DNA from: Pseudomonas sp. PDM05
Lineage (GTDB): Bacteria; Pseudomonadota; Gammaproteobacteria; Pseudomonadales; Pseudomonadaceae
Direction: 5' to 3'
Length of the DNA: 64,000 nt
Assembly (NCBI RefSeq): GCF_014851685.1
Contig: NZ_JACVAC010000001.1
Coordinates: 248,001-312,000 of the forward strand
The position numbers and the translations under genes were made by a program. The notes beneath the pieces are model-generated. The model saw nothing but the letters and a program-made list of their open reading frames with translations, did not search any database and was not told where the DNA came from. This document shows, piece by piece, positions 26,388-35,593 of the stretch (positions within the stretch are counted from its first letter, which is position 1; every line of letters begins with the position of its first letter).

Positions 26388-27586
26388 CAGCGTTGCACAG
26401 CCTTGGGCGCGGCGATGCTGTTGTCATGGATCAACTGGGTGATCATGGCATCGGCCTCGGCGAGCTGGCGGTCATACACGTTGGTGCTGAACGAGGCTTT
26501 TTGCGGCGCCTGTTGCGCCAGCACCGGGCCGCTCTGGTCGTGCAGGTCAACGCTGACCTGAGTCGACAAGCCCACCCGCAGCGGGTGCTTGGCCAGCTCG
26601 GTGGCGTTGATGTGGATGCGCACCGGTACCCGCTGCACGATCTTGATCCAGTTACCCGTGGCGTTCTGCGCCGGCAGCAAGGCAAATGCACTGCCGGTGC
26701 CCGCGCCGAGGCTATCGATGGTGCCGCTGAATTTCACGTCACTGCCATAGATGTCCGACTCGATGTCCACCGGCTGACCGATGCGCATATCGCGCAGCTG
26801 GGTCTCCTTGAAGTTGGCGTCGATCCACAGTTGGTTCAGCGGGATCACCGCCATCAACGCGGTGCCTGGTTGCACGCGCTGGCCCAGTTGCACGGTGCGC
26901 TTGGCGACGTAGCCGGTGACCGGCGCGATCAGGGTGCTGCGCGCATCGGTCAGGTAGGCCTGGCGCAGTTGCGCGGCAGCGGCTTGCACGTCCGGGTGGG
27001 AGCTGATCACGGTGTCATCCACCAGCGCGTTGGTGGTTTTCAGTTGCTGCTCAAGGTTGGTCAGGGCGTTCTTCGCGGCGGTCAGGCTGTCGCGGGCGTG
27101 GGACAGTTCTTCCTGGGAAATCGCGCCACCCTGGGCCAGGGTTTTACGCCGGTTGAAGTTGTCCTGGGCGGTTTGCACGTCGGCTTTCTGCGCGTTGACC
27201 TGGGCCTTCATGCCGTCGACGTTGCTGTACAGGCCGCGCACCTGGCGCACGGTGCGGGCCAGGTTGGCCTGGGCACTTTGCAGGCCGACGGCGGCGTCGT
27301 TCGGGTCGAAGTTGACCAGCACCTGGCCTTCGTGGACCAGGTCGCCATCGTCGGCGCCGATGCTGACCACGGTGCCCGTGACCAGCGGGGTGATTTCCAC
27401 CACGTTGCCGTTCACATAGGCGTCGTCGGTGCTTTCGCTGAAGCGACCGTAAAGTTCGTGCCAGGCCCACACGCCGACGACGCTGAGGATGACGATCAGC
27501 GCCAGGCCGATCAGCATCACTTTGCGTTTGCGGGGGTTGTTGTCTTTCGGTTGTTCGGTTGCGTTGGTGTTTTCGGCAGTGGCCAT
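26387..27586 (-). CDS. emrA: EmrA-type membrane fusion protein (HlyD family)
   Basis: Protein of 399 residues that links the inner-membrane pump to the outer-membrane channel. One N-terminal anchor helix (about residues 24-45) is followed by the short-tail lipoyl half ITPLVTGTVVSIGADDGDLVHEGQVLV. A long alpha-helical hairpin comes next, and the second half APVTGYVAKRTVQLGQRVQPG follows. It overlaps emrB by one base and lies 15 bases after the outer-membrane gene. The order regulator, channel, adaptor, pump is typical of EmrRCAB-like loci in Pseudomonas and Burkholderia. Confidence 0.93.
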   Translation of the reverse strand: MATAENTNATEQPKDNNPRKRKVMLIGLALIVILSVVGVWAWHELYGRFSESTDDAYVNGNVVEITPLVTGTVVSIGADDGDLVHEGQVLVNFDPNDAAVGLQSAQANLARTVRQVRGLYSNVDGMKAQVNAQKADVQTAQDNFNRRKTLAQGGAISQEELSHARDSLTAAKNALTNLEQQLKTTNALVDDTVISSHPDVQAAAAQLRQAYLTDARSTLIAPVTGYVAKRTVQLGQRVQPGTALMAVIPLNQLWIDANFKETQLRDMRIGQPVDIESDIYGSDVKFSGTIDSLGAGTGSAFALLPAQNATGNWIKIVQRVPVRIHINATELAKHPLRVGLSTQVSVDLHDQSGPVLAQQAPQKASFSTNVYDRQLAEADAMITQLIHDNSIAAPKAVQR

Positions 27587-27601
27587 GACAAGTACCTCAA
27601 A

Positions 27602-29053
27602 TTATTCCGTGCGTGTGGCTGGGGTGGTCGCTGCCACGTTGTCGGCGCTGTAGCCGCCGCCCAGGGCCTGCATCAGTTGAATCGAAAGATCGATCTGCGC
27701 GGCGTTCAGCGTCGCCAGCTGGCGCTGGGCCTGCAGCAATTGCTGCTCGATGCTCAGCACATCCAGGTAGTTACCGATCCCGGAGCTGTAGCGCTGTACC
27801 CCGGTGTCGTACGACTGCTGGGCAATGTCCGCGGCATGTTGCTGGGCCTGGATCTGCCGGCCGGTGTCGCGCAGTTGCGAAAGGGTGTTGCCGATATCGC
27901 CCAGGGCTTGCACCAGGGTTTTGTTGTACTGCGCCACCGCCAGGTCGTAGTCGGCGTCGCGGGCATCGAGGTCGGCGCGCAGGCGGCCGCCGTCGAAGAT
28001 CGGCAGTGAGATCGTCGGTGCAATGTTGAAGAAGCGGCTGGCCGACCCGAACATCGCATCGCCCAGCAACGACTCGGCCCCAGCGCTCGCGCTCAGGTTG
28101 AGGTTGGGGTAGAAGCGCGTCTTGCTGGCATCGATGTTCCTGCCTGCCGATTCGACCCGCCAGCGTGCGGCGATCAGGTCCGGGCGCCGCCCCAGCAGCT
28201 CGGCCGGCAGCACCGAGGGCACGGCGACCGCGCTGGGTTTCAGTACGTTGGGCCGGGCCAATTCATTGCCACGGTCCGGGCCTTTGCCGAGCAACACGGC
28301 CAGGGCGATCTTGGCGCTTTTCAGCTGTTTTTCCGCGTCGATCAGTTGCGACTGGGCGCTGGCTTCCAGGCTTTCGGTCTGCTGGTACTGGTATTGGCTG
28401 TCGATGCCCGAGTTCAGCCGGCGCTTGCCCAGGTCGAGCATCTGCCGGGTGCGCTTGAGGTCGTCATTGGCCAGGTCGCGCACGATATGGGCCTGGCCCA
28501 GATCGCTGTAGGCCTTGGCCACATTGGCGGCCAGGGTCAGGCGCGCAGCCTGCTGGTCGACCTGGGCGGCACGCGCCTCGCCCAACGCCGCTTCCCAGGC
28601 CGCACGCTGGCCGCCCCAGAGGTCGAAGGTGTAGTTGAAGCTGGCGCCGATATTGCGCACGGTCGAGTAGGCATCGCCCTGCCCGCGTGGGTCCTGGTCT
28701 TTCGCCAAGCGCGAGCGGGTCACACCGGCGCTGGCATCCAGGGTTGGCATACGCGCCGCGTCGGCGGCGTAGGCGGCGGCTTCGGCCTGGTGGGCACGGG
28801 CGCTGGCCACTTGCATGTCCGGGCTGTTTTGCAGGGCTTCCTGGATCAGGCCGTCGAGTTGCGGGTCGCCAAGGCTTTTCCACCAATCGGCGCTGGGCCA
28901 GGCGGCACTCGACAGGGTCACGTCGCTCAAGGTCTTACGCGTTTGCAAAGTGCCGGCGTCGAGGCGTTTGCCTTGGGTGTCGAGGCCGCTGTAGTTGGCG
29001 CAACCGGCCATGCTCATGGCCACCAGCACCAGGCTGAGTGCACGTATGTTCAT
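27602..29053 (-). CDS. Outer-membrane efflux lipoprotein (NodT/OprM type)
   Basis: TolC-type channel of 483 residues. The signal MNIRALSLVLVAMSMAGC ends in a lipobox, with Cys18 the lipidated residue. Two repeated coiled-coil halves are visible, for example SARAHQAEAAAYAADAARMP and the later region around LLGRRPDLIAARWRVESAG, a NodT-family signature. The ATG overlaps the marR stop (ATGA), so expression follows the regulator. It should complete the tripartite pump with the two genes downstream. Confidence 0.93.
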   Translation of the reverse strand: MNIRALSLVLVAMSMAGCANYSGLDTQGKRLDAGTLQTRKTLSDVTLSSAAWPSADWWKSLGDPQLDGLIQEALQNSPDMQVASARAHQAEAAAYAADAARMPTLDASAGVTRSRLAKDQDPRGQGDAYSTVRNIGASFNYTFDLWGGQRAAWEAALGEARAAQVDQQAARLTLAANVAKAYSDLGQAHIVRDLANDDLKRTRQMLDLGKRRLNSGIDSQYQYQQTESLEASAQSQLIDAEKQLKSAKIALAVLLGKGPDRGNELARPNVLKPSAVAVPSVLPAELLGRRPDLIAARWRVESAGRNIDASKTRFYPNLNLSASAGAESLLGDAMFGSASRFFNIAPTISLPIFDGGRLRADLDARDADYDLAVAQYNKTLVQALGDIGNTLSQLRDTGRQIQAQQHAADIAQQSYDTGVQRYSSGIGNYLDVLSIEQQLLQAQRQLATLNAAQIDLSIQLMQALGGGYSADNVAATTPATRTE

Positions 29054-29523
29054 TCTTTACCTACCCGCTGGATGACGATGGCGTCACCGGCAGCTACCAG
29101 AATTTTCTTGAGAATCCGCTCCAGGGTCTGCAGTTCGCCGGGCTCCAGGGCCCCGGCCAACTCGTTCATCGACTGGGCGCCGATGTGCGGCAGCATGTCG
29201 GCCAGGCGCTGGCCGTCTTCGGTGAGCACCAAGCGCACTTGGCGCCGGTCCTGCTCGGAACGCTGGCGCGCGAGCAAGCCTTTCTGTTCCAGGCGGTCGA
29301 GCATGCGGGTCATGGAACCGCTGTCCAGGGACAGGTGGCGGCACAGCTCTGCCGGGGTGTCCACGTCGAACTGGGCAATGATGATCAACACCTTGAACTG
29401 CGCGGCAGTGACGCCGTACGGCTCCATATGGGTGTCGATAATACGGTCCTTGAGCAGCGCCGCCCGGCCAAGGAGCAGGCCGAGGTGGCAGTTGCGAAAG
29501 CTGTCAGGGGTGAAGTGGGGCAT
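29050..29523 (-). CDS. MarR-family repressor of the efflux operon
   Basis: Protein of 157 residues with a winged helix-turn-helix. The recognition region is TPAELCRHLSLDSGSMTRMLDRLEQKGLL, followed by the wing RRQVRLVLTEDGQRL. MarR proteins of this type (EmrR-like) release DNA when they bind a phenolic or drug ligand. It is the first gene of the operon, and two copies of the palindrome TGCCTAGGCA lie 17-63 bases upstream of its start. It therefore probably represses itself and the pump. Confidence 0.92.
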   Translation of the reverse strand: MPHFTPDSFRNCHLGLLLGRAALLKDRIIDTHMEPYGVTAAQFKVLIIIAQFDVDTPAELCRHLSLDSGSMTRMLDRLEQKGLLARQRSEQDRRQVRLVLTEDGQRLADMLPHIGAQSMNELAGALEPGELQTLERILKKILVAAGDAIVIQRVGKE

Positions 29524-29539
29524 CGGAAGTCACCTTATT

Positions 29540-29586
29540 ACTGCCTAGGCAGTGAATGTATGACAAGATGTTACTGCCTAGGCAGC
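29540..29586 (-). promoter_or_regulatory. Pair of palindromic MarR operator candidates
   Basis: ACTGCCTAGGCAGT (29540-29553) is a perfect 14-base palindrome. ACTGCCTAGGCAGC (29573-29586) is the same with one change. The copies start 33 bases apart, about three helical turns, and both continue into GAATGT. They lie directly upstream of the MarR gene. Confidence 0.75.
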
Positions 29587-29721
29587 GAATGTCAAAAGAA
29601 ATTATTAGCTTGCTTGGTAATTGGCGGATGAATGGTGGGGTTCTAAGGATTGCCTGATGGGGTGTGACGCCTTCGCTGAGTAATCTGAGTAGCCTTTTGG
29701 CCAGTCGACACCCTCCTTCCC

Positions 29722-30017
29722 ATGACTTCCTTAAAACAGTTTGCTTGCCTCGCGGTCGTCACGCCGGCGGGCGCACCTCGATGATGGATGTCAGCGCCAG
29801 CTACAGCCAGGGCCGCGGGCGAGACGTTTGCACGGGTGCTAGTTCCGATCCCAACGGCAAGGCACTGGCCTTGGTCGAACAGGATACCGGCACATTGGTA
29901 ATCCAATGGGGCGAGCAGCAGTGCCAGGCGAGCTATGCGTTAGGGGAACGCAACAAGGCGCTCAATTATGAGCGGGTGGACTTGAAGTGCGCCCCACAAC
30001 TTCAGGAACACCCATAA
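29722..30017 (+). pseudogene. Small exported protein gene, apparently frameshifted
   Basis: An ATG at 29722 starts MTSLKQFACLAVVTPAGAPR, which looks like a signal peptide, but stops at 29782-29784. An overlapping frame continues without stops to TAA at 30015, encoding about 75 further residues with Cys in VCTGASS, QQCQAS and LKCAP. Read together they would give a secreted protein of roughly 95 residues with possible disulfides. The break may be a real frameshift or a sequencing error; the longer frame alone (from 29664) lacks a signal peptide. I do not recognise the family. Confidence 0.4.
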
Positions 30018-30022
30018 CTAAA

Positions 30023-30112
30023 TGTGGGAGCTGGCTTGCTCGCGAATGCGGTGTGTCAGTCAACAGATTCATTGGCTGATCCACCGCATTCGCGAGCAAG
30101 CCCGCTCCCACA
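30023..30112. repeat. REP/BIME palindromic element
   Basis: The left arm TGTGGGAGCTGGCTTGCTCG and inverse right arm ending GCAAGCCCGCTCCCACA are followed by six T (30113-30118). It lies just past the end of tamB and could act as a terminator for the plus-strand gene upstream. Confidence 0.9.
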
Positions 30113-30130
30113 TTTTTTACTGTGTATGAC

Positions 30131-33100
30131 TCAAAAGTCGCGTTTGTAGAAGATGTCCAACGAGCTGGCCACGCCACTCGCCACTTCCAGGTACACCTTC
30201 TTGCTCAACAAATACCGCAGCGCAATCGTGCTCGCCGGCTCAAACACCCCCACCCCGTAGCGCAGGCTGAGTTTCTCGGTGATCTTGCCGCTGGCCACCA
30301 CCGCCGTGGTGGTACCGCTGCCTTGGGTGTCGAGTTCAAAGTCCTGGATACCCAGGTTCTTCGCCAGGTCCGACGTAACCCCGGCGCTGCCCATCAAGCC
30401 CAGCCCCAGTGCGGCTTGGGCAAGCATGTTGTTGTCTTCGCCGGTGGTGGTCAGCGGACGCCCCAGCACCAGGTAGGACAACGCCTGCTCCTGGCTCATG
30501 GCCGGCTCGGAGAAAATTTGCGTGGTGGGCTGCTCGGCGCTGCCGCTCAGACGGATACCGGCGATGATGTCGTCGGTCTTGCGGATCGCTTCGATGTCCA
30601 GGTACGGCTGATCCAAGGGGCCTGCGAACAGCAACCGCGCGCGACGCACATCGAGCTTCTGCCCATAGGCACGGTAGCGGCCATCGTTGAGCCACAGCTC
30701 GCCACGGGTGTCGAGGTTGTCGCCGATGTGCACGTGCCCCTGCACTTTGGCGGTGAGGCCAAAGCCGGAGAAGTTGAGCTTGTCTTCGCCCACCGCCACA
30801 TCAATGTCCATCGCCATGGCCATCGGCGGTTTGCCCTCTTCGGTCTGGCTGCCAATGATCACGGTGTCGCCGGAGACCTTGACCGTGGACGGCGGCAACT
30901 CCCGCACGGTGATGTCACCGCGTGGGATCTGCACCTTGCCGGCGATGGCCAGCTTGTCATCCTTGAGGCTGATTTTCAGGTCGGGCGCCACTTCGAGCAC
31001 GGCGTAAGGCTCCACCGTGACCGGCAATTGCGAGCCTTGCAGGCTGAGGTCCACCGCCAGGGCGCGACCCCAGTCGATCCGGCCCTTGAGGCTGCCCTGC
31101 CCGGCCTTGCCACTGCGCCAGCCACCGTTGAGTTGCACGCTCTCGCCAGCAATCAGCGCCTGCACGTTGAGGCCCTCAAGGCTGATCGGCAGTTCCGGGC
31201 CGGACACTTCGCCCCCCACCAGATTGACGTTGCCGTTGACCTGCGGCGCGAGCAGGCCACCGGAGATACGTCCGTTGCCGTTGAGCTTGCCGCTGAGGGT
31301 TTCCACCATCGGCACAAACGGCCGCGCCACCGCCAGATCCAGCCCGACCAGGCTGAAGTTGCCGGTGATCGGCTTGTTTTTCGGCAATGGATTGATCTGC
31401 GCCTGTACCGTCAGTTCACCGAGTTTGCCGCCATGGAAGTTCAGCTGGGTGTCGATGCGCTTGGGGTTGAGGGTGGTTTCCAGCTTCAAGGTGTCGTAGG
31501 GGAAGTCCAACCACTGGTCTTTGTCCTTCACGCGCAAGGTGCCGCTGCCGGCATCCACCGCGATCACGCCCTTGGGGCCGCTGTTGGGCAGGTCCAGTTG
31601 CAGGTCGGCGTTGAGCATGCCCTGCCAGGCGAAGTCCTTGGGCAGAAACGCCGCCAGGCTGTCGATGGGAAATTGCTTGAGGTGATAACGCAGCTTGGGC
31701 TCGGGCATCAGGCGCTGATCCTCACCGCACAGGCTGGCAGAGCCGGACACCCAGCAGTGCGCGGCGAAGGTCAACTTGCCGTCGGCCATGCGTTCGATTT
31801 TCGCCGGGGCTTGCAGCTTCCAGTCCTGGCCGCCGGCTTGCACATTGCCACTGGCCAGGCGCCCGCGCCAGTTGCCTTTGTCGAGGTTGCCGTCCAACGC
31901 CAGGGCGAGCCTGACCAGCGGGCCGGCCAGGTCGAGTTGGACCTTCTGGTTCTTGATGTCGCCTGCGGCGCTGGCGGTCAGGGTGCCGACCTGGGTGTCA
32001 CCGGATTGGATGCCGCTGCCCTTGAGGTCGATCTTCGCGCGCTGGGCGCTATCCAACGTGGCGTCGAGGCTCAGGCTTTGCAGGCGATTGTCGGCAAAGG
32101 CCAGTTGCTGGCCCTTGAGGCCGAGTTTGCCTTGGGGCGCGTTGAGGCTACCGGCCACGTCGAGACGCCCGTTGATTTGCCCCCGCAACTGCGGCCACAG
32201 CTGGGCCAGGCGCGCCAGCTTGATGTCGATCTGCCCGGCGAGGCGTTGTTGCAGGCTGCCGCTGCCGTTGATGCGGTTGTCGCCCAGGCGTATGTCCAGG
32301 TTGGCCAGGGTCCATTGATCAGCGGCACCTTCGGCCTTGGCCGCGAGTACGGCGGTTTGCCCACGCAGGCGCCCCTTGAGGTCAAGGTCGGCGTTCAGCT
32401 TGAGCTGCTCGTTCTTGAACTCGCCCTTGCTGCGCAACGGTCCGGCGAGGGTGCCGGGCAGTTCCGCGACCCAGTAAGCCGGGTTCAGCGCCGACAGGTC
32501 GAGTGCGGTGTCCCAGGCGATGCCGTCGGCGAACTGCACGTTCAAGTGGCCTTCGGCCTTGCCTTGGCCGGCGGTGAGCTTGAGTTCGGGCAGGAAGATC
32601 TGCTGGAGGTCGCCACTGAACGGCGTGACCACATTGAACTTGCCGGCGGGACCGTCGAGGTCGGCCTTGAGGTTGCCCAGGTAGTTGCCGTCCTTGTAGG
32701 AAATCTCACCGTTAAACGTACGCAACGCCACCTGCGGTTCGTCGATCACTGGGTACAGGCGATGCCACGGGAAGTCCAGCCAATCGATCTTGGCGTCGGC
32801 GCTGAAGCCTTGCTGCCAATCCAATTGGGCCGTGAGCTTGAGGCTTTGTTTATCGCCTGCCGTCAGGTCCAGGCCGGCGATCTGCGCGCCCTTGGCGTCG
32901 ACCTTGCCTTGCAGCAGCAGGTCCACCGGGCCTTTTTCCGCGGGCAGTACGGCTTTGCCCAGCAGTTGGTAGCCGCTTTTCAGGTCGCCCTTGGCCGTGA
33001 GCTCGAGTTGATTGAGTTGCAGGGTGTCGGGCAAGTCGGCGCTGGGCTTGAAGCCATCGGCGGTGATCCGCACCTGCGCCGGGAGGTTGTCCGCCAGGGG

Positions 33101-33802
33101 TTGCAGCTCGCCGTTGAGCTTGGCGGGCAGGTAACCGCTGCTGTCGGCGTCGAGCTTGAGGGTCTTGAGCAGGTCGCCCTCGACTTTCAGCGCGACAGTC
33201 CAGGGCGCGCCGCCTGGCGCGTAAGGCAGGCTCAGGTTGCCGGCAACGCTCAATGGCCAATCGCCGGTGGGTTGCAGCAGGCCAGCCAGATCCAGCACCA
33301 AATCGTCGCGTTGCAGGTGCACTGAATCGATCTGCATGCCTGCGACGGTCCAGTGCGCGGCCAGTTGCAGGCCCTTGAGTTCTTCGCTGCCGTTGAACAG
33401 CAGGCTGCCGACACGAACGTCGCCCAACTGGATCGCCACGGGCAGTTTCAACTCGGGCAATTGGATCGGCCCGCTGCTTTGCTCGGTGGAGGGTGGAAAT
33501 TGCAGGCTGACCTGCTCCACGTCCAGTTGGTTGACACACAATGTCATGCGCAACAGGCACGCGGGCGACCAATCCAATGTCGGCGCCTTGAGCTCGACGC
33601 GGCTGCTGTCCTGTTGCCACAACAGGTGATCGGCGCTCCAGCGACCACCCAGATGGCCCTGGAAATTCTCCACGGTCAAGCCCGGCACACGGCCCAAGGC
33701 CCAGCGGCTGCCCGCCTGGGTGCCGAGTACCGCCCACAGGGCCAGCAACAGCACGGCGAGGATCGCCACCACGGCCAGGCCCGCTATTTTCACACCACGC
33801 AT
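30131..33802 (-). CDS. tamB: Translocation and assembly module protein TamB
   Basis: Very large protein of 1223 residues, anchored in the inner membrane by one helix at residues 5-27 (KIAGLAVVAILAVLLLALWA). The rest is a long repetitive beta-strand domain that crosses the periplasm, ending in the conserved DUF490/TamB domain (about residues 880-1223). TamB works with TamA in placing outer-membrane proteins and in lipid transport between membranes. The ATG at 33802 overlaps the tamA stop by one base; a GTG one codon earlier was not used. The protein ends in FYKRDF with a terminal Phe, as many outer-membrane-associated proteins do. Confidence 0.95.
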   Translation of the reverse strand: MRGVKIAGLAVVAILAVLLLALWAVLGTQAGSRWALGRVPGLTVENFQGHLGGRWSADHLLWQQDSSRVELKAPTLDWSPACLLRMTLCVNQLDVEQVSLQFPPSTEQSSGPIQLPELKLPVAIQLGDVRVGSLLFNGSEELKGLQLAAHWTVAGMQIDSVHLQRDDLVLDLAGLLQPTGDWPLSVAGNLSLPYAPGGAPWTVALKVEGDLLKTLKLDADSSGYLPAKLNGELQPLADNLPAQVRITADGFKPSADLPDTLQLNQLELTAKGDLKSGYQLLGKAVLPAEKGPVDLLLQGKVDAKGAQIAGLDLTAGDKQSLKLTAQLDWQQGFSADAKIDWLDFPWHRLYPVIDEPQVALRTFNGEISYKDGNYLGNLKADLDGPAGKFNVVTPFSGDLQQIFLPELKLTAGQGKAEGHLNVQFADGIAWDTALDLSALNPAYWVAELPGTLAGPLRSKGEFKNEQLKLNADLDLKGRLRGQTAVLAAKAEGAADQWTLANLDIRLGDNRINGSGSLQQRLAGQIDIKLARLAQLWPQLRGQINGRLDVAGSLNAPQGKLGLKGQQLAFADNRLQSLSLDATLDSAQRAKIDLKGSGIQSGDTQVGTLTASAAGDIKNQKVQLDLAGPLVRLALALDGNLDKGNWRGRLASGNVQAGGQDWKLQAPAKIERMADGKLTFAAHCWVSGSASLCGEDQRLMPEPKLRYHLKQFPIDSLAAFLPKDFAWQGMLNADLQLDLPNSGPKGVIAVDAGSGTLRVKDKDQWLDFPYDTLKLETTLNPKRIDTQLNFHGGKLGELTVQAQINPLPKNKPITGNFSLVGLDLAVARPFVPMVETLSGKLNGNGRISGGLLAPQVNGNVNLVGGEVSGPELPISLEGLNVQALIAGESVQLNGGWRSGKAGQGSLKGRIDWGRALAVDLSLQGSQLPVTVEPYAVLEVAPDLKISLKDDKLAIAGKVQIPRGDITVRELPPSTVKVSGDTVIIGSQTEEGKPPMAMAMDIDVAVGEDKLNFSGFGLTAKVQGHVHIGDNLDTRGELWLNDGRYRAYGQKLDVRRARLLFAGPLDQPYLDIEAIRKTDDIIAGIRLSGSAEQPTTQIFSEPAMSQEQALSYLVLGRPLTTTGEDNNMLAQAALGLGLMGSAGVTSDLAKNLGIQDFELDTQGSGTTTAVVASGKITEKLSLRYGVGVFEPASTIALRYLLSKKVYLEVASGVASSLDIFYKRDF

Positions 33803-35529
33803 CACAACTCAGGCCCCATGGAAAAGTGCAAACGAACGCCGCCCGGATCTTCGAGGGCATGGGCCAGGTCTAGGCGGATCGGCCCCACCGGCGAAACCCA
33901 ACGGATGCCGACGCCCACGCCGGTCTTCAAGCTGGGCATTTCCAGGGTATTAAACGAGTTGCCCTGGTCGATAAACGTTGCGATCCGCCATTTCTCGGCG
34001 ATGGAATATTGATACTCGGCGCTCAGGGCCACCATATAGCGGCCGCCAATGCGGTCGCCACGGTCGTTTTCGGGGGACAACGTCTGGTACTCGTAGCCGC
34101 GCACGCTCTGGTCGCCACCGGCAAAGAAACGCAGCGACGGCGGCACTGATTTGTAGCCATTGGTTGCACTGCCGCCGACCTGGGCGCGCGCGAGGAAGCG
34201 GTGGTTGTGCCACAAGGTGGTCAGGCCTTTGACCATGGCCGTGCCGTAAAGCAGGTTGGTGTCGGAGCCCAGGCCTTCTTTGGCCACCTTGGAATCAAAT
34301 TGCAGGCGGTAGCCGTGGTGCGGGTCGATGCGGTTGTCGCTGCGCAGGTAGGAATAGCTGATGCCCGGCATCACCAGGTTGCTGAGGCCGGAATCATTGC
34401 CCAGGCGATATTCTTCGCGCTGGTATTTGAGCGAGATCACCCGGGTCCAGCCGCTGGGCAGCTTGCTGTGCCATTCGGGGCCGAGGGTGAGCAATTTACT
34501 CAGGGTGTCGGTGTTGGCCAGTTCTTCGTTCTGATAGCCACCGGCGAAGCGCAGTTTGTCGGTGAGGGGCGGGTCCAGCGGGATGTCGTACCACAGCCCG
34601 ACGTTCTGCCGAGGTGCCGACAATTCGGCTTCCCAGCCGTAACTGTGGCCCTGGGGGTTGACCCAGTGACGTGTCCAGTTGGCCTTGCCACGTGGGCCGA
34701 CGTCGGTCGAGAAACCCAGGCCAAGGCCCATGGTGCGTGGTTTGCGGGTCTGCAGTTGCACGGCTACCGGAATCACATCGTTGGCCGAGGCGGCGGGCGC
34801 GGCGTCCACGCGCACGCCTTCGAAAAAGCCGCTGGCTTGCAGGTTCTGGTTGAGCTCGGCGATCAGTTCGGAATCGTAGGGAGCGCCGCTTTTGAACGGC
34901 ACCATGCGTTGCAGCAGTTCTTCGTCGAACGGCGTGTCGCCCTTGAAGTTGACCTGGCCCAGGGTATAACGCGGACCGCTGTCATAGATCAGTTCGATGT
35001 CGGCGACACCCGCCTTAGGGTCCACCGCGAGTTTCTGGCTGGTAAAGCGCCCACTGAAAAAGCCGTAGCGCGAGGCCTGGTTCTGGATCAGACGCTTGGC
35101 GTCTTCGTAATGGCCGTGGTTGAGCACGGCGCCGGGTTTGAGGTCGTCGCTGGCGGGCACGCGAAATGCCTTGAGGTTCGCGGCCTGGCCGTCGACCCGA
35201 ATGATCACGTCGCGCAAATGCACCGGTTCGCCGGGGTCGATGGTGAGGATCAGGCGCGGGTTCTTGCCGCCCTTCACGTCGCTCTCGATCTGTGGCTGGT
35301 AGAAGCCCAAGGCCTGGGCCGCTTTACGCGCCTGCTCCTCGGCGCCACGGCTGAACCGCAGCAAGGCCTCTTCATCACGATCGCCCACCCCGCCGATGTA
35401 GCCTTCGATGTTGGCTTTCAACGCGTCGTTTGAGGGCTTGATGCGCACGTCCAATTCGCTTTGCGCCAACGCGCCGCAGCTTGTGAACAGCAGAATCAAG
35501 CCGCTGGTAAATCTTCCTGGAAACTTCAT
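33802..35529 (-). CDS. tamA: Translocation and assembly module protein TamA (Omp85 family)
   Basis: Outer-membrane protein of 575 residues. A signal peptide (MKFPGRFTSGLILLFTSCGALA) is followed by POTRA domains up to about residue 260 and a C-terminal 16-strand barrel. The barrel includes RFFAGGDQSVRGYEYQTLSP, which holds the Omp85 loop 6 motif VRGY. The start at 35529 was chosen because it gives a good signal peptide; the frame extends to 35643 without one. TamA partners TamB, which overlaps it by one base. Confidence 0.95.
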   Translation of the reverse strand: MKFPGRFTSGLILLFTSCGALAQSELDVRIKPSNDALKANIEGYIGGVGDRDEEALLRFSRGAEEQARKAAQALGFYQPQIESDVKGGKNPRLILTIDPGEPVHLRDVIIRVDGQAANLKAFRVPASDDLKPGAVLNHGHYEDAKRLIQNQASRYGFFSGRFTSQKLAVDPKAGVADIELIYDSGPRYTLGQVNFKGDTPFDEELLQRMVPFKSGAPYDSELIAELNQNLQASGFFEGVRVDAAPAASANDVIPVAVQLQTRKPRTMGLGLGFSTDVGPRGKANWTRHWVNPQGHSYGWEAELSAPRQNVGLWYDIPLDPPLTDKLRFAGGYQNEELANTDTLSKLLTLGPEWHSKLPSGWTRVISLKYQREEYRLGNDSGLSNLVMPGISYSYLRSDNRIDPHHGYRLQFDSKVAKEGLGSDTNLLYGTAMVKGLTTLWHNHRFLARAQVGGSATNGYKSVPPSLRFFAGGDQSVRGYEYQTLSPENDRGDRIGGRYMVALSAEYQYSIAEKWRIATFIDQGNSFNTLEMPSLKTGVGVGIRWVSPVGPIRLDLAHALEDPGGVRLHFSMGPEL

Positions 35530-35593
35530 AGGCGCGGATGCTACACGAGCTTGGGAGTTTCTTAGAACTCGGATGAATCTGAAAAATTCTGCG

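Noticed and set aside
30122..33325. Very long plus-strand open frame (over 1000 codons) opposite tamB
   Set aside because: It is antisense to a clear tamB frame and arises from GC-rich codon bias. Its composition is not protein-like and no ribosome-binding site or domain is visible.
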